Source: an uncultured Pseudomonadota bacterium
GTDB taxonomy: Bacteria > Pseudomonadota > Alphaproteobacteria > Rs-D84
Length of the DNA: 40,011 nt
Assembly (NCBI GenBank): GCA_949288265.1
Contig: CASEJM010000004.1
Coordinates: 1 to 40,011, forward strand
Direction of reading: 5' to 3'
Both the position numbers and the translations under genes were made by a program. Every line of letters starts with the position of its first letter. The stretch's first letter is position 1. The notes under the pieces are model-generated. The model saw only the letters and a list, made by a program, of their open reading frames with translations, was not told the DNA's origin and made no database searches. Below, in pieces: positions 1 through 8,200 of this stretch.

Positions 1-16
1 GACCACAAATGAAAAG

Positions 17-93
17 TGGTCGGGGCGAAAGGATTCGAACCTTCGACATCTTGCTCCCAAAGCAAGCACTCTACCAGACTGAGCTACACCCCG
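17..93 (-). tRNA. tRNA-Pro (anticodon TGG)
   Basis: The minus strand folds into a full cloverleaf. The 7-bp acceptor stem is CGGGGTG/CGCCCCG with one G-U pair. The anticodon stem CTTGC/GCAAG encloses loop TTTGGGA, giving anticodon TGG (Pro). The T arm carries GGTTCGAATCC. The discriminator A (position 20) and the CCA end (17-19) are encoded in the DNA. It reads CCN proline codons. The secreted-protein gene at 190 starts about 100 bases away on the other strand. Confidence 0.96.
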
Positions 94-153
94 AAACGAC
101 ACCTATTATAACAACTTTTTTCATAAATGCAAATTTTTATGTACATTTTATAC

Positions 154-182
154 TTGTTTCAATTTATGAAAGTTTTTACAAT
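154..182 (+). promoter_or_regulatory. Candidate promoter giving a leaderless or near-leaderless start at 190
   Basis: TTGTTT (154-159) and TACAAT (177-182) are separated by 17 bp. The predicted transcription start is about 189-190, at the ATG of the next gene. That gene has no Shine-Dalgarno sequence, which fits a leaderless transcript. The -35 matches only 3 of 6 consensus bases. Confidence 0.4.
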
Positions 183-189
183 ATAACTG

Positions 190-1251
190 ATGATTAAAAA
201 TTTGGCTTTTTTCTCTTTCGTAGTCGCGATGTTGTTTACACCTTGGGTAACAGCAAATGCTATTACTGCAAGGTCCGCCGCTTCTGATTATGTCAGTGCT
301 AATACTTACAACAATTTATACCCATATATGAACAACACTATGCGCACAAATTTAAACCCAGGTACTACCCCCTCTCAATCAAGCGCACAAATAAACGTTT
401 TAGCTCGTACAAAAAATACAAATAATACCCCAACAAGAAATGTAGTTCCTCGTAAATCTACGAATACCACAAGTGCTAACGCACGCAGCGCCACCACATC
501 TGGTACAACTGCAACTCGCTTGGTTAATACAACCGCACCAACGACAAGAAATGTTACCGCCAGATCTGCTTCTGCCGCAAATACGGCACGCGCCGGAACC
601 AATACTTCAAAAAATGTTAATACAAACAGACGCGTTGTCGCCCGTGCCGGTACAAATACTAATACCATGGCGCAACCAGTATCTCGTGCATCACGTGGTG
701 ACGGTCCTGTATCAACGGTAAGACAAGCTACTACAGCTGTATATACCTCAACAGGAGAAGCTATTTCTTCTTCTAGATGCATGGCTGATTATACGGAATG
801 TATGAATGATTATTGTGAACGAGAAGATACGGAATACAACCGTTGCTATTGTAGCGCAAAATTGGCTCAAATAGATTCAAAATATAAACCAGAAATTGAC
901 AGATTGATTAAAGAAATTTTAACAGTCCAACAAGAAAACTATTGGACGGAAGAAGAAATGAATGAATATTGGATGGACAAAGTTGGGCAATACTCGGGTG
1001 AAAATTCTTGGGAAAACTTAGATAATGCGTTAAATATTAATTGGGCTGACACAGAAAGTCGCGTTCGTGGTCAACAGGCGTTTGCCACGGGACATTCGTA
1101 TTGCATTCAATATTTAAAAAATTGTGCGTACATGCAAACTAACTTACGTGACGCATACCGCTCAGAAATTGCACGTGATTGTGCAACATATGAATCTTCA
1201 TTACAGCGGTTAAAAAATGCAGCAGAAAGTATAGTGGAGTCATATAAATGA
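190..1251 (+). CDS. Secreted low-complexity / CX6C-domain protein (short paralogue)
   Basis: A 353-residue exported protein of unknown function. Residues 1-24 form a Sec signal peptide ending TANA. Residues about 25-190 are low complexity, rich in Thr, Asn, Ala, Ser and Arg. Then comes a Cys domain starting RCMADYTECMNDYC, followed by CYCSAKL, a charged helical stretch, and a second CX6C (CIQYLKNC) before a DC-containing C-terminal helix. The same layout (low-complexity N-terminus, CX6C plus CxC) opens the 1084-residue protein at 32153, so the two are paralogues. The ATG has no clear ribosome binding site; a promoter-like pair just upstream suggests a leaderless start. The stop overlaps the next start as ATGA, so the two genes are probably translationally coupled. 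The paired cysteines suggest disulfides in the periplasm or at the surface (inference). Function unknown. Confidence 0.85.
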   Translation: MIKNLAFFSFVVAMLFTPWVTANAITARSAASDYVSANTYNNLYPYMNNTMRTNLNPGTTPSQSSAQINVLARTKNTNNTPTRNVVPRKSTNTTSANARSATTSGTTATRLVNTTAPTTRNVTARSASAANTARAGTNTSKNVNTNRRVVARAGTNTNTMAQPVSRASRGDGPVSTVRQATTAVYTSTGEAISSSRCMADYTECMNDYCEREDTEYNRCYCSAKLAQIDSKYKPEIDRLIKEILTVQQENYWTEEEMNEYWMDKVGQYSGENSWENLDNALNINWADTESRVRGQQAFATGHSYCIQYLKNCAYMQTNLRDAYRSEIARDCATYESSLQRLKNAAESIVESYK

Positions 1252-2087
1252 AACCTATGATGGGTATTGAATACGGTCGTGGTGCAACGGCCGTCCTTGT
1301 TACTCAGGGGCCAGCTTTGGCACCTGAAGTTGTAAAGCAAATGTATCCTGATGCGGATTGGACGACTGTTAAAGCCGACCCGTACGATGCAGATCTTTGG
1401 GAAAAAGACAGGTTTGGTGAAAACTTTCAAATTCAGAAAAAAGTATTAAATGCCACTCCGTCTGTACCGCATATAATGATAGGTGGCGATCATTCTTTAA
1501 ATTTTGGTCATTTCAGTGCGCTTGTCAACAGATTAACGAAAGAAGATTTATGTCTAATCTATATTGACGCACACCTAGATATACATACGCCCCAATCTTC
1601 TAAGGAAGAAGCGTCTGGGGCACCGCATGGAACTAACGTTAGGGCTTTGTTAGGTGAAGGTGATTCTAGATGGTTGTCGCTGCAAAAGCGTTTACCTGCT
1701 CTTCACCCCGAAAATTTATTTTATCTAGGCAGTCGTTCTTATGAACCATCAGAAATAAAATACGTAAGACAAAAAAATATTTATATGCGCGGTGCAGATG
1801 AATTACAAACAAAAGAAAACTGGGAACGTGCCGCAGATGAAGTTATGCGAAAGATAGGTTCTCGTAATTACGTGGTATCGTTTGACTTTGATGCAATTGA
1901 CCCGTCGGTTTTTAAAGACGTACTTGTACCAGAAGCAAATGGCATAAGCCTAGAGGCCGCAGAACACTTTGTAAAAACTTTTGCACCAAATGCACATAGC
2001 TTTGAGTTCGTAGAATATGCCCCGACGGGTGACGAAAATAGTGCATTTATTGTAAAAAAACTAATTGATATTGCAGCAGGTAACTAA
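1248..2087 (+). CDS. Arginase/agmatinase-family ureohydrolase
   Basis: A 279-residue member of the dinuclear-manganese ureohydrolases, which hydrolyse a guanidino (or formimino) compound, releasing urea or formamide. Metal-binding signatures are visible in order: GGDHS (about residue 78), DAHLD (about 104), an HG motif in the substrate loop (about 126), and SFDFDAIDP (about 210). A late glutamate in SFEFVEYAP matches the substrate-binding Glu region of arginases. DAHLDIHTP looks more arginase-like than agmatinase-like, but the substrate cannot be fixed by eye; formimidoylglutamase is an alternative. The ATG overlaps the upstream stop (ATGA), and GGAG lies 9 bases before it. The 3' end overlaps the convergent small gene by 3 bases. 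No signal peptide, so it should be cytoplasmic, although it is coupled to a secreted protein. Confidence 0.85.
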   Translation: MKPMMGIEYGRGATAVLVTQGPALAPEVVKQMYPDADWTTVKADPYDADLWEKDRFGENFQIQKKVLNATPSVPHIMIGGDHSLNFGHFSALVNRLTKEDLCLIYIDAHLDIHTPQSSKEEASGAPHGTNVRALLGEGDSRWLSLQKRLPALHPENLFYLGSRSYEPSEIKYVRQKNIYMRGADELQTKENWERAADEVMRKIGSRNYVVSFDFDAIDPSVFKDVLVPEANGISLEAAEHFVKTFAPNAHSFEFVEYAPTGDENSAFIVKKLIDIAAGN

Positions 2088-2287
2088 TTACAAGATTCAT
2101 TTTTTTCTTTGCATAACAAATTATGACGGTAAATATTTCTTGCTAAATCATCGCTAATGATGTCCCAGTCATTTTTACGCCCATAAATCGGTATGCAAGG
2201 AAAGCAGGCACTATTATTCTGCAATTGTGTATTGTTCGCGCAAGAAGTGACGGATATCGTACACACTAGTATTAAAAGTTTTTTCAT
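2084..2287 (-). CDS. Small lipoprotein, o-spanin (Rz1)-like
   Basis: A 67-residue protein with a lipoprotein signal, MKKLLILVCTISVTSC: the hydrophobic stretch ends in lipobox VTSC, with Cys16 as the lipidation site. The mature part is short (about 52 residues), with a CFPCIP motif near its start and an acidic/helical tail containing two further Cys. Its first 74 bases lie inside the 3' end of the upstream membrane-protein gene in another reading frame. That architecture is typical of phage Rz/Rz1 spanin pairs, in which an outer-membrane lipoprotein contacts an inner-membrane coiled-coil protein to fuse the two membranes. The family call rests on size, lipobox and overlap, not on recognised homology. 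No other phage gene is adjacent. A plain small lipoprotein is the alternative. Confidence 0.6.
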   Translation of the reverse strand: MKKLLILVCTISVTSCANNTQLQNNSACFPCIPIYGRKNDWDIISDDLARNIYRHNLLCKEKNESCN

Positions 2288-2438
2288 TTATTTTTTCCAC
2301 CGTTTTAATGATTGTTGATTGATTCTGCACATTTAATTCTGCTATTTGCGTCTTACATTTTTGTGACGAAACACGTGCACCTGCAAAATAAGAACCAACT
2401 ATAAAAAAAAATATCAAAATAAAAATATATATCTTCAT
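2214..2438 (-). CDS. Small inner-membrane protein with periplasmic helix, i-spanin (Rz)-like
   Basis: A 74-residue protein with one N-terminal membrane segment (residues about 3-22, almost all Ile, Phe, Leu and Val), then a polar, probably helical stretch of about 50 residues (KCKTQIAELNVQNQ...TVEKINEKT). It is thus anchored in the inner membrane with a periplasmic coil, the layout of a short i-spanin. The start has a weak AGG-type ribosome binding site about 10 bases upstream. Its 3' end overlaps the lipoprotein gene by 74 bases in a different frame. It sits downstream of rho on the same strand, but a hairpin terminator (2461-2487) lies between them. No holin, endolysin or structural phage gene is visible, so it is either a relic or a domesticated lysis module. 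The functional assignment is an inference. Confidence 0.6.
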   Translation of the reverse strand: MKIYIFILIFFFIVGSYFAGARVSSQKCKTQIAELNVQNQSTIIKTVEKINEKTFNTSVYDIRHFLREQYTIAE

Positions 2439-2460
2439 TGTTAATCAACCTATAATAAAT

Positions 2461-2487
2461 AAAAACCGCACTTAATAGCGCGGTTTT
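2461..2487. terminator. Intrinsic terminator downstream of rho
   Basis: AAAACCGC (2462-2469) pairs with GCGGTTTT (2480-2487) around a 10-base loop, with A/T tracts on both sides. It lies just beyond the rho stop codon and before the spanin-like pair, and could act in both directions. Confidence 0.75.
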
Positions 2488-2508
2488 ATTACCTATAAGA
2501 AAAGTTCT

Positions 2509-3777
2509 TTACTGATTCATAGATGAAAAGAAATCATCGTTAGTCTTTGTAAGACGCAATTTATCCAACAAGAATTCCATGGCCTCTAACGTACCCATAG
2601 GATTTATGATACGTCGCAACACATACATTTTGGTCAAAGTATCTTTGCCGACCAACAAGTCTTCTTTACGGGTACCAGACTTAGTAATATCAATTGCCGG
2701 ATAAACACGTTTATCAGATAATTTTCTATCAAGAATTATTTCGCTGTTACCTGTACCTTTAAATTCTTCGAAAATGACTTCATCCATCTTAGAACCTGTA
2801 TCAACCAAAGCGGTCGCTATTATCGTTAAAGAACCGCCACCTTCTATATTACGTGCTGCACCAAAGAAACGCTTTGGACGCTGCAACGCATATGCATCAA
2901 CGCCACCGGTTAAAACCTTACCGCTGCTTGGCACAACTGTATTATACGCACGCCCTAATCTGGTAATAGAATCTAATAATATAACAACATCTTGCCCTGC
3001 TTCTACTAAACGTTTTGCTTTTTCAATCACCATTTCTGCAACTTGAATGTGTCGCGCAGCCGGTTCGTCAAAAGTAGAAGAAATTACTTCTCCCTTTACG
3101 CTACGTTGCATATCCGTAACTTCTTCTGGTCTTTCATCAATTAATAACACTATCAACTTAACTTCCGGATAATTCGTAGCAATTGAGTGAGCAATATTCT
3201 GTAACATTACTGTTTTACCGGTACGCGGAGGTGCAACAATCAGACTACGCTGTCCCTTACCTGTCGGGGCAATCAAATCAATTACTCGTGCCGATAAACT
3301 TCTACCTTTATCTTTATCATCAACAACTTCCATTTTCAGCATTTCATCTGGATATAATGGCGTCATATCATCAAAAGATACGCGATGACGTAACTTTTCT
3401 GGATCCCCACCATTTACCCGTTCTATCGTTTCCAGTGCGAAATAACGTTCGGATTCATTTTGCGGAGCTTGAATCTGCCCTTCTATATAATCACCTGTCT
3501 TTAAACCATATTTTTTTATCAACGCTGGGGATACGTATAAATCATCCGGTCCTGCCAAATAATTACTTTCTGGTGCCCGAAGAAAACCAAAGCCATCCGA
3601 CATACGTTCAAGCACCCCATCACCTATTAACGTTATCTTTTTATCTGCCGCAAAAACACGCATAACAGCAAAACGTAACTGCTGCACGTTCAGTTGCGCT
3701 GGATTTTCAATACCCATATCTTCAGCCATTTTCAACAATTGTTGCGGCGTTTTTGCCTTTAATTCATTTATATGCAT
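2509..3777 (-). CDS. rho: Transcription termination factor Rho
   Basis: A 422-residue Rho, the usual family length: a hexameric RNA-dependent ATPase that releases RNA polymerase. It has an N-terminal helical Rho-N domain (residues 1-45), then the cold-shock-like RNA-binding domain with DGFGFLR (about 63-69). The ATPase core has Walker A APPRTGKT (about 182-189), LLIDERPEE, and Walker [17 protein letters not shown]. The Q-loop/R-loop region includes the [18 protein letters not shown] stretch. The ATG is preceded by AAAGGA at good spacing. A near-consensus promoter (3841-3869) gives a leader of about 57 bases that contains a possible 21-codon upstream ORF running into the rho start. It is divergent from ssb. 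Confidence 0.98.
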   Translation of the reverse strand: MHINELKAKTPQQLLKMAEDMGIENPAQLNVQQLRFAVMRVFAADKKITLIGDGVLERMSDGFGFLRAPESNYLAGPDDLYVSPALIKKYGLKTGDYIEGQIQAPQNESERYFALETIERVNGGDPEKLRHRVSFDDMTPLYPDEMLKMEVVDDKDKGRSLSARVIDLIAPTGKGQRSLIVAPPRTGKTVMLQNIAHSIATNYPEVKLIVLLIDERPEEVTDMQRSVKGEVISSTFDEPAARHIQVAEMVIEKAKRLVEAGQDVVILLDSITRLGRAYNTVVPSSGKVLTGGVDAYALQRPKRFFGAARNIEGGGSLTIIATALVDTGSKMDEVIFEEFKGTGNSEIILDRKLSDKRVYPAIDITKSGTRKEDLLVGKDTLTKMYVLRRIINPMGTLEAMEFLLDKLRLTKTNDDFFSSMNQ

Positions 3778-3840
3778 AAATAATCCTTTTTGGAAATAGG
3801 AGTGATGCGAGAATCCGCCCTCCTTTCATAAGACCCATTT

Positions 3841-3869
3841 ATTATATAATTTTTTTGACAAAAAGTCAA
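3841..3869 (-). promoter_or_regulatory. rho promoter
   Basis: On the minus strand, TTGACT (3864-3869) and TATAAT (3841-3846) are separated by exactly 17 bp, giving a predicted start near 3834. This is among the best sigma70-type matches in the window. Confidence 0.8.
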
Positions 3870-3968
3870 GTAAAGACAATTTTATTTAAGCCGATGATCA
3901 TAAAAATTCTTGCAATTTATTGGTTTTGTTGCTCAAATTATATATATGAAATAAAAAAGGAAGTCACG

Positions 3969-4433
3969 ATGGCAGGAAGTATAAATAAAGTAATACTTGT
4001 CGGAAACGTCGGGCAAGACCCACAAGTTCGTACAATGCAAAATGGTCAGAAAGTTGTCAGTTTTTCTTTAGCAACATCCGATCGCTGGCGAGACAGACAA
4101 ACTGGTGAACAGAAAGAACAAACCGAATGGCACCGCGTTGTAATTTTCAATTCTAATTTAGTAGAAGTTGCAGAACGCATGTTACAGAAAGGCACCAAAT
4201 TATACTTGGAAGGTTCTTTACGTACCCGCAAATGGCAAAATCAACAAGGTATAGATGTATTTACAACCGAAGTTGTTCTTAATCAATTCGCGGGGCAAAT
4301 GGTAATATTATCAGGGGCTAAAAGTTTAGACGGCTCTGGTTCTAGTAATGAATACGGTGCCCAATCTTCAACTGCTTCACAACCCCAAGAAGAAATATCT
4401 GTTGCAGATATCGGTGATGACATTCCATTCTAA
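3969..4433 (+). CDS. ssb: Single-stranded DNA-binding protein
   Basis: A 154-residue SSB that coats single-stranded DNA during replication and repair. The OB-fold begins [15 protein letters not shown] and carries WHRVVIFN and [11 protein letters not shown]. The low-complexity linker (about residues 117-145) leads to the acidic tip DDIPF, which recruits partner proteins. A longer reading frame opens at 3855, but the ATG at 3969 is chosen for two reasons: AAGGAAG lies 5-6 bases upstream, and the product then begins exactly at the conserved N-terminus. It is monocistronic, with a strong terminator right after the stop. Confidence 0.97.
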   Translation: MAGSINKVILVGNVGQDPQVRTMQNGQKVVSFSLATSDRWRDRQTGEQKEQTEWHRVVIFNSNLVEVAERMLQKGTKLYLEGSLRTRKWQNQQGIDVFTTEVVLNQFAGQMVILSGAKSLDGSGSSNEYGAQSSTASQPQEEISVADIGDDIPF

Positions 4434-4447
4434 AGCGATAAAAACAC

Positions 4448-4476
4448 AAAAACCCGCGTTTTGCGGGTTTTTTATT
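4448..4476 (+). terminator. ssb terminator
   Basis: AAACCCGC and GCGGGTTT form a GC-rich stem with a TTTT-rich loop region, followed by TTTTTTATTTT. It starts about 15 bases after the ssb stop codon. Confidence 0.85.
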
Positions 4477-4481
4477 TTACC

Positions 4482-4510
4482 TTGCATTACAAGTAATATA
4501 GTAATAACAT
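4482..4510 (+). promoter_or_regulatory. Weak candidate promoter for the 4761 transcript
   Basis: TTGCAT (4482-4487) and TAACAT (4505-4510) have a 17-bp spacer. Both boxes are poor matches. The call depends mainly on position: just after the ssb terminator and just before the structured leader. Confidence 0.3.
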
Positions 4511-4514
4511 TATT

Positions 4515-4760
4515 ATGTCAGCGAGAGTTTCGTTGATGAGGTGTGGAAACCTCATACTGGCGTCGGAATAGATACTTATGACGCGCAATTAGCGCGTGTT
4601 TTAGTATCAAACTTATTACGACGAAAAATAAAACTCCTGATTTTGGTCAGGAGGGCTGTTAAATATTAAATAAACAGCACAATTCCAGTAATTGTTTCCA
4701 ACCTCCTGGCCACCAAATTTTGGTGGTTTTTTGTTTCAACAAAAATCAGGAGATTGAAAT
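4515..4760 (+). promoter_or_regulatory. Hairpin-rich 5' leader RNA (candidate cis-regulatory element)
   Basis: The non-coding stretch between ssb and the gene at 4761 is dense in stem-loops. ATGAGGT/ACCTCAT pairs at 4536-4542 and 4549-4555. A two-part stem pairs GATACT with AGTATC (4571-4576/4603-4608) and ACGCGC with GCGCGT (4581-4586/4592-4597). CTCCTGA/TCAGGAG pairs at 4634-4640 and 4647-4653. GCTGTT/AACAGC pairs at 4655-4660 and 4673-4678. CAATT/AATTG pairs at 4680-4684 and 4690-4694. A terminator-like hairpin follows at 4710-4732. Segment 4634-4644 is also perfectly complementary over 11 bases to 4742-4752, which holds the ribosome binding site of the downstream gene. Mutually exclusive folds are therefore possible. 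It matches no riboswitch or ribozyme class that I recognise. It could also be a separate small RNA ending at 4732. Confidence 0.55.
4710..4732 (+). terminator. Attenuator-like terminator inside the leader
   Basis: CCACCA (4710-4715) and TGGTGG (4721-4726) form a 6-bp stem with a 5-base loop, followed directly by six T residues. It lies 28 bases before the ATG at 4761, between the leader hairpins and the ribosome binding site. It could stop transcription before the gene or mark the 3' end of a small RNA. Confidence 0.65.
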
Positions 4761-5261
4761 ATGAAAAACAAGAAAATTTTTATGTCAACCTATATAATTT
4801 TTATATCGCTAACCCCAAAGTTTTTAATTGGAGCCACAGGTATTACATATGGTCAGTGTTCTAGCAACCCAGACCTCTTATGCATTTCTGACGCGGACTG
4901 TCCCACAGGAGATACTTGCATAGGAGGAAGTGGAGGGACAACAATATGCACAAATTTAAATTGCTCATCAACTAGTTGGGAAAGTGCGCAATCTAGTGGA
5001 TATGAAACACGGCAATACAAATATTGTTCAGGTCGATACACCTGCGTATCTGAAACAGAATATCGTTGTGCATCTGGTTATTATGGTTCAAGCACAAACG
5101 GAACAAACGGCTGCACACGTTGCCCATCTTCTAACGGGATTTATGGAACATCCGCAGCTGGCAGTAAACTTATAACAAATTGTTATATGCCAACGGAAAC
5201 AATATTAACAGATGAAACAGGAACTTTTATCTACACATCAGATTGCTTTTATACAAATTAA
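4761..5261 (+). CDS. Cys-rich secreted protein of unknown function
   Basis: A 166-residue exported protein. Residues 1 to about 25 form a signal peptide (positive MKNKK start, hydrophobic core, FLIGA). The mature protein has about 14 cysteines in EGF/growth-factor-receptor-like spacing (CSSNPDLLCISDADCPTGDTC, then RCASGYYGSSTNGTNGC, then TRCPSS), and ends in a Gly/Thr/Tyr-rich segment. The many paired cysteines suggest a disulfide-stabilised periplasmic or surface protein. The ATG has the ribosome binding site TCAGGAG 8 bases upstream, which could be masked by pairing with 4634-4644. A shared 13-bp terminator follows. It is a single-gene unit. I recognise no catalytic motif. Confidence 0.8.
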   Translation: MKNKKIFMSTYIIFISLTPKFLIGATGITYGQCSSNPDLLCISDADCPTGDTCIGGSGGTTICTNLNCSSTSWESAQSSGYETRQYKYCSGRYTCVSETEYRCASGYYGSSTNGTNGCTRCPSSNGIYGTSAAGSKLITNCYMPTETILTDETGTFIYTSDCFYTN

Positions 5262-5290
5262 AAAGAAACCGCCAACTGGCGGTTTCTTTT
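5261..5290. terminator. Bidirectional terminator between convergent genes
   Basis: AAAAGAAACCGCC (5261-5273) and GGCGGTTTCTTTT (5278-5290) form a perfect 13-bp stem with a 4-base loop. A and T tracts on both sides let it serve both the gene at 4761 (+) and the autotransporter (-). Confidence 0.9.
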
Positions 5291-8200
5291 TAAAATCTAT
5301 ATGATCCAGATATTTTAATATTGTGTAGCTGTATTGAATCATTGTACTGATAACGATAATCCAAACCAACCTGAATTCCTGTTACAGACAAGAATTCTAT
5401 ACCGCCACCAATGTTAGCCCATAAAGGATCAATATCTACGTCATATTTAGTATATGTATGTGCCAAAGCAAATTTATATTTTACATAATCTGGTGCACCC
5501 AACACATCATATTCAACGCCTATTGATGCATATGGACGAATCTGGAACCATGATGAAGGATATATACGTTTCTGAGCTGTTAACGAATACCCAGGTGTTA
5601 AGATCAAATATCCGTCTGATTGCATGTCCATATAATCCTGACCGGCTGCATGCTCTGTAACATCAAAGCCAAAATTATATCCAACACGAGCATACATATT
5701 ACCGACGATATATTGATTCAACCAGTCATGCAGCAATCCCCACTCACTTATCAAACTAAACGCTGTACCACTACCATCAATATGGTCTACCAAAGCTTGA
5801 TCACGAGATATATCCAATAAGTGTATATCTAAGAAGGCGTTACCATATAGACGAGTCTTTTCGCCTAATATCTTCATTAAATAACCACCTAATCCGATAT
5901 TCAAATCATCAACCGTCATATCAACATTCGTTAACAAAGACTGTTTTGGCAAATAACCTAAATCAACTGTATCAGAATTATCACTAGAAGAATTAGATAC
6001 TCTTGCAGTTAATCCTAAGATAGTTGTTTCAGAATTCTGCCAATCGAAACCACCAGCTATATTAAAGCGCTGACCGTCCGCGTGTTTACCGTCAGAAACA
6101 TTCTGGAAGAACATACCATAATCCACATCCAACCAAGCCTTCTTTAAACTACGGTTACGATTCCAAATGAACTCATCAAACATACGATCTTCAAAATCAC
6201 GGAAATTTGTATGTTCGTTCAACACAATATTTCCAGCAATTTGTTCCAGTTCACGAGCTTGGAATAAGCGACTAAAGCGCGCCAAACCAGTACCATCACC
6301 GGTCATATTATAATATTCCATACGATCGTATAATTCATCTGCCATCTGAGATAAATTTGTGCCTTTAAATATCTGAGGTATTAGCTCTATTGGTGTACCG
6401 TTAAAGAATTTTGTATTCAATAACTGACCAGCTATTAAATCGTCCAAAGCCCCAGCTGAAACATATTCTCCTTTTGTATGAGGTTCAGTTACCCCAACAA
6501 TAGGTTGAATCTTAAACACTTCAACAGGTCCACCAAAACTAGGATCAAATACAATATACAAACTATCAGCAACCCCATCGCCATCAGTATCACGTTCTGA
6601 TATATATATAGGCAGCTTATCGTCCGAACCGTTATATTCACCAAAACCAGGTTTATTTAATGTATCCAAATAAGAGACACAAATTGTACCATCTGCGTTA
6701 CAGAACTGAACATCTAAATTACGTAACTTCTCAAATTCTTCTGTTACACTGATACCATTATTAGCATGTAACAACCAAATTGCAGATCCTTGGTCAACTG
6801 TGTCAAACAAAGTTATACCAACTTGAGGTTTTGTTGTCGCAGTTTCGTTCCAAATACCAGAAATATTAGATACAAACTTATCGCCAACTGTAATTAAAGC
6901 CTCGCCCCCTTCTTGATTAATAATTTCACCAATTTTGTTGGTCTCACTTGCTTTTATTTCTGACCAATATTTTGATGTATTTTTAGGCATAATAGCAGCC
7001 CATAAATCGCTGTCATTATTAAATACATAGCTACCATTTACGATATCCAAGCTTTTAATTCCCCAGAAATCAACACCGCCAGAAACAGTTCCTTCAATAG
7101 TTGCATCGATCCAGGTATCTGCTTGATTCTTTGCAAAGCGCAAATCTGACGCCATTATATCACCAGAAACATTAACCGTGCTAGCATTTATTTGCATTTT
7201 ACCAGAAACCTGATCAATTCCTGCCACTTCAAAATTCGTTGCAGTTATTGTATAATCATCAGAAACAACATTTACCGTACCCGGTTCCAGCAACCCCGAG
7301 TAATTTTGGTACAACATTGCATTCTGTGTTGTAAAGTTCTCTTTAGAATTTAAACCTTTACCTTTTAAAGTTACAGTTCCTAAATTACCCGATGCAAAAT
7401 TATCAACATTTGTCATGCCTGCACCAGAATCCAGACTTAAAACACCTGTATTTGTAATTAATGCTAAATTTATACCCTTATCACTATTTATAGTTAATGA
7501 ACCGCTATTAGATATATTCTTTGCCATAAAACTTGCGGCACCAAATGTTACATCAGCCCCATCGGCAACATTTATATTACCGTTACTTATATTACCATTA
7601 TCACCATCACCTAACACGACAGCATCAGAAAAATCAAATATTGCAGTTCCTGAATTAGCATAATAATTTCCACTTACATTCAATGAGGTTCCTGCAAACT
7701 TTATATCGTTTGCCAACAAATTTAATGCCCCGGCTTGCGTACTTGTTGGAATGCCTTGTATTACATCTCCGTTCACAGATACAGCCCCAGAAGAACCCAT
7801 ATAAACAGAATCTACATCAGAATTAACATTCACTTTACCGCCGTTTAATATATTCAAACCAGCAATAGATATATTTGGCAAAATCACAGAGTTTGAATTA
7901 GCTATTAAATTCAATGTACCCGCAGCGTTTATCATTCCACCAACAGATATAGAATTTCCCGCTTCTAAACTTAAAGTATTTGCTGCCCCCAAATCTACTG
8001 GGCCACCAACTTTGACATCGGCTTTATCTGACTTTAATGTCAGATTATCTGTGCCTTCTACAATTAAACCACTGGTTGGCTTTGAAGATATTTTTGAAGC
8101 ATTAAACCATATACCATTACCAATATCTATACCCCCTTCTGTACCCCCTTCTGTCGCAGTAATTTGGGTACCGCTTGCCAACAAAGTACTTTTTTCGTCA

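Noticed and set aside
17-93. tRNA genes as phage or island attachment sites (also 31992-32077 and 39956-40011)
   Set aside because: No integrase gene and no repeat of a tRNA 3' end was seen elsewhere in the window.
375-782. Long open frame on the minus strand inside the gene at 190
   Set aside because: It arises from the low-complexity Thr/Ala/Arg codons of the real gene; its product is Val/Ala-rich without start signals or family features. The similar frame at 32317-32538 is explained the same way.
3855-3860. Plus-strand TTGACA upstream of ssb
   Set aside because: No acceptable -10 box at 16-18 bp; the hexamer is the reverse side of the AT-rich rho promoter region.
4530-4566. Hammerhead-ribozyme-like TGATGAG followed by GGAAA and GTC
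   Set aside because: The stem and GAA core are in the wrong order: the GGAAA lies inside the loop of a simple hairpin and the required core after stem II is missing.
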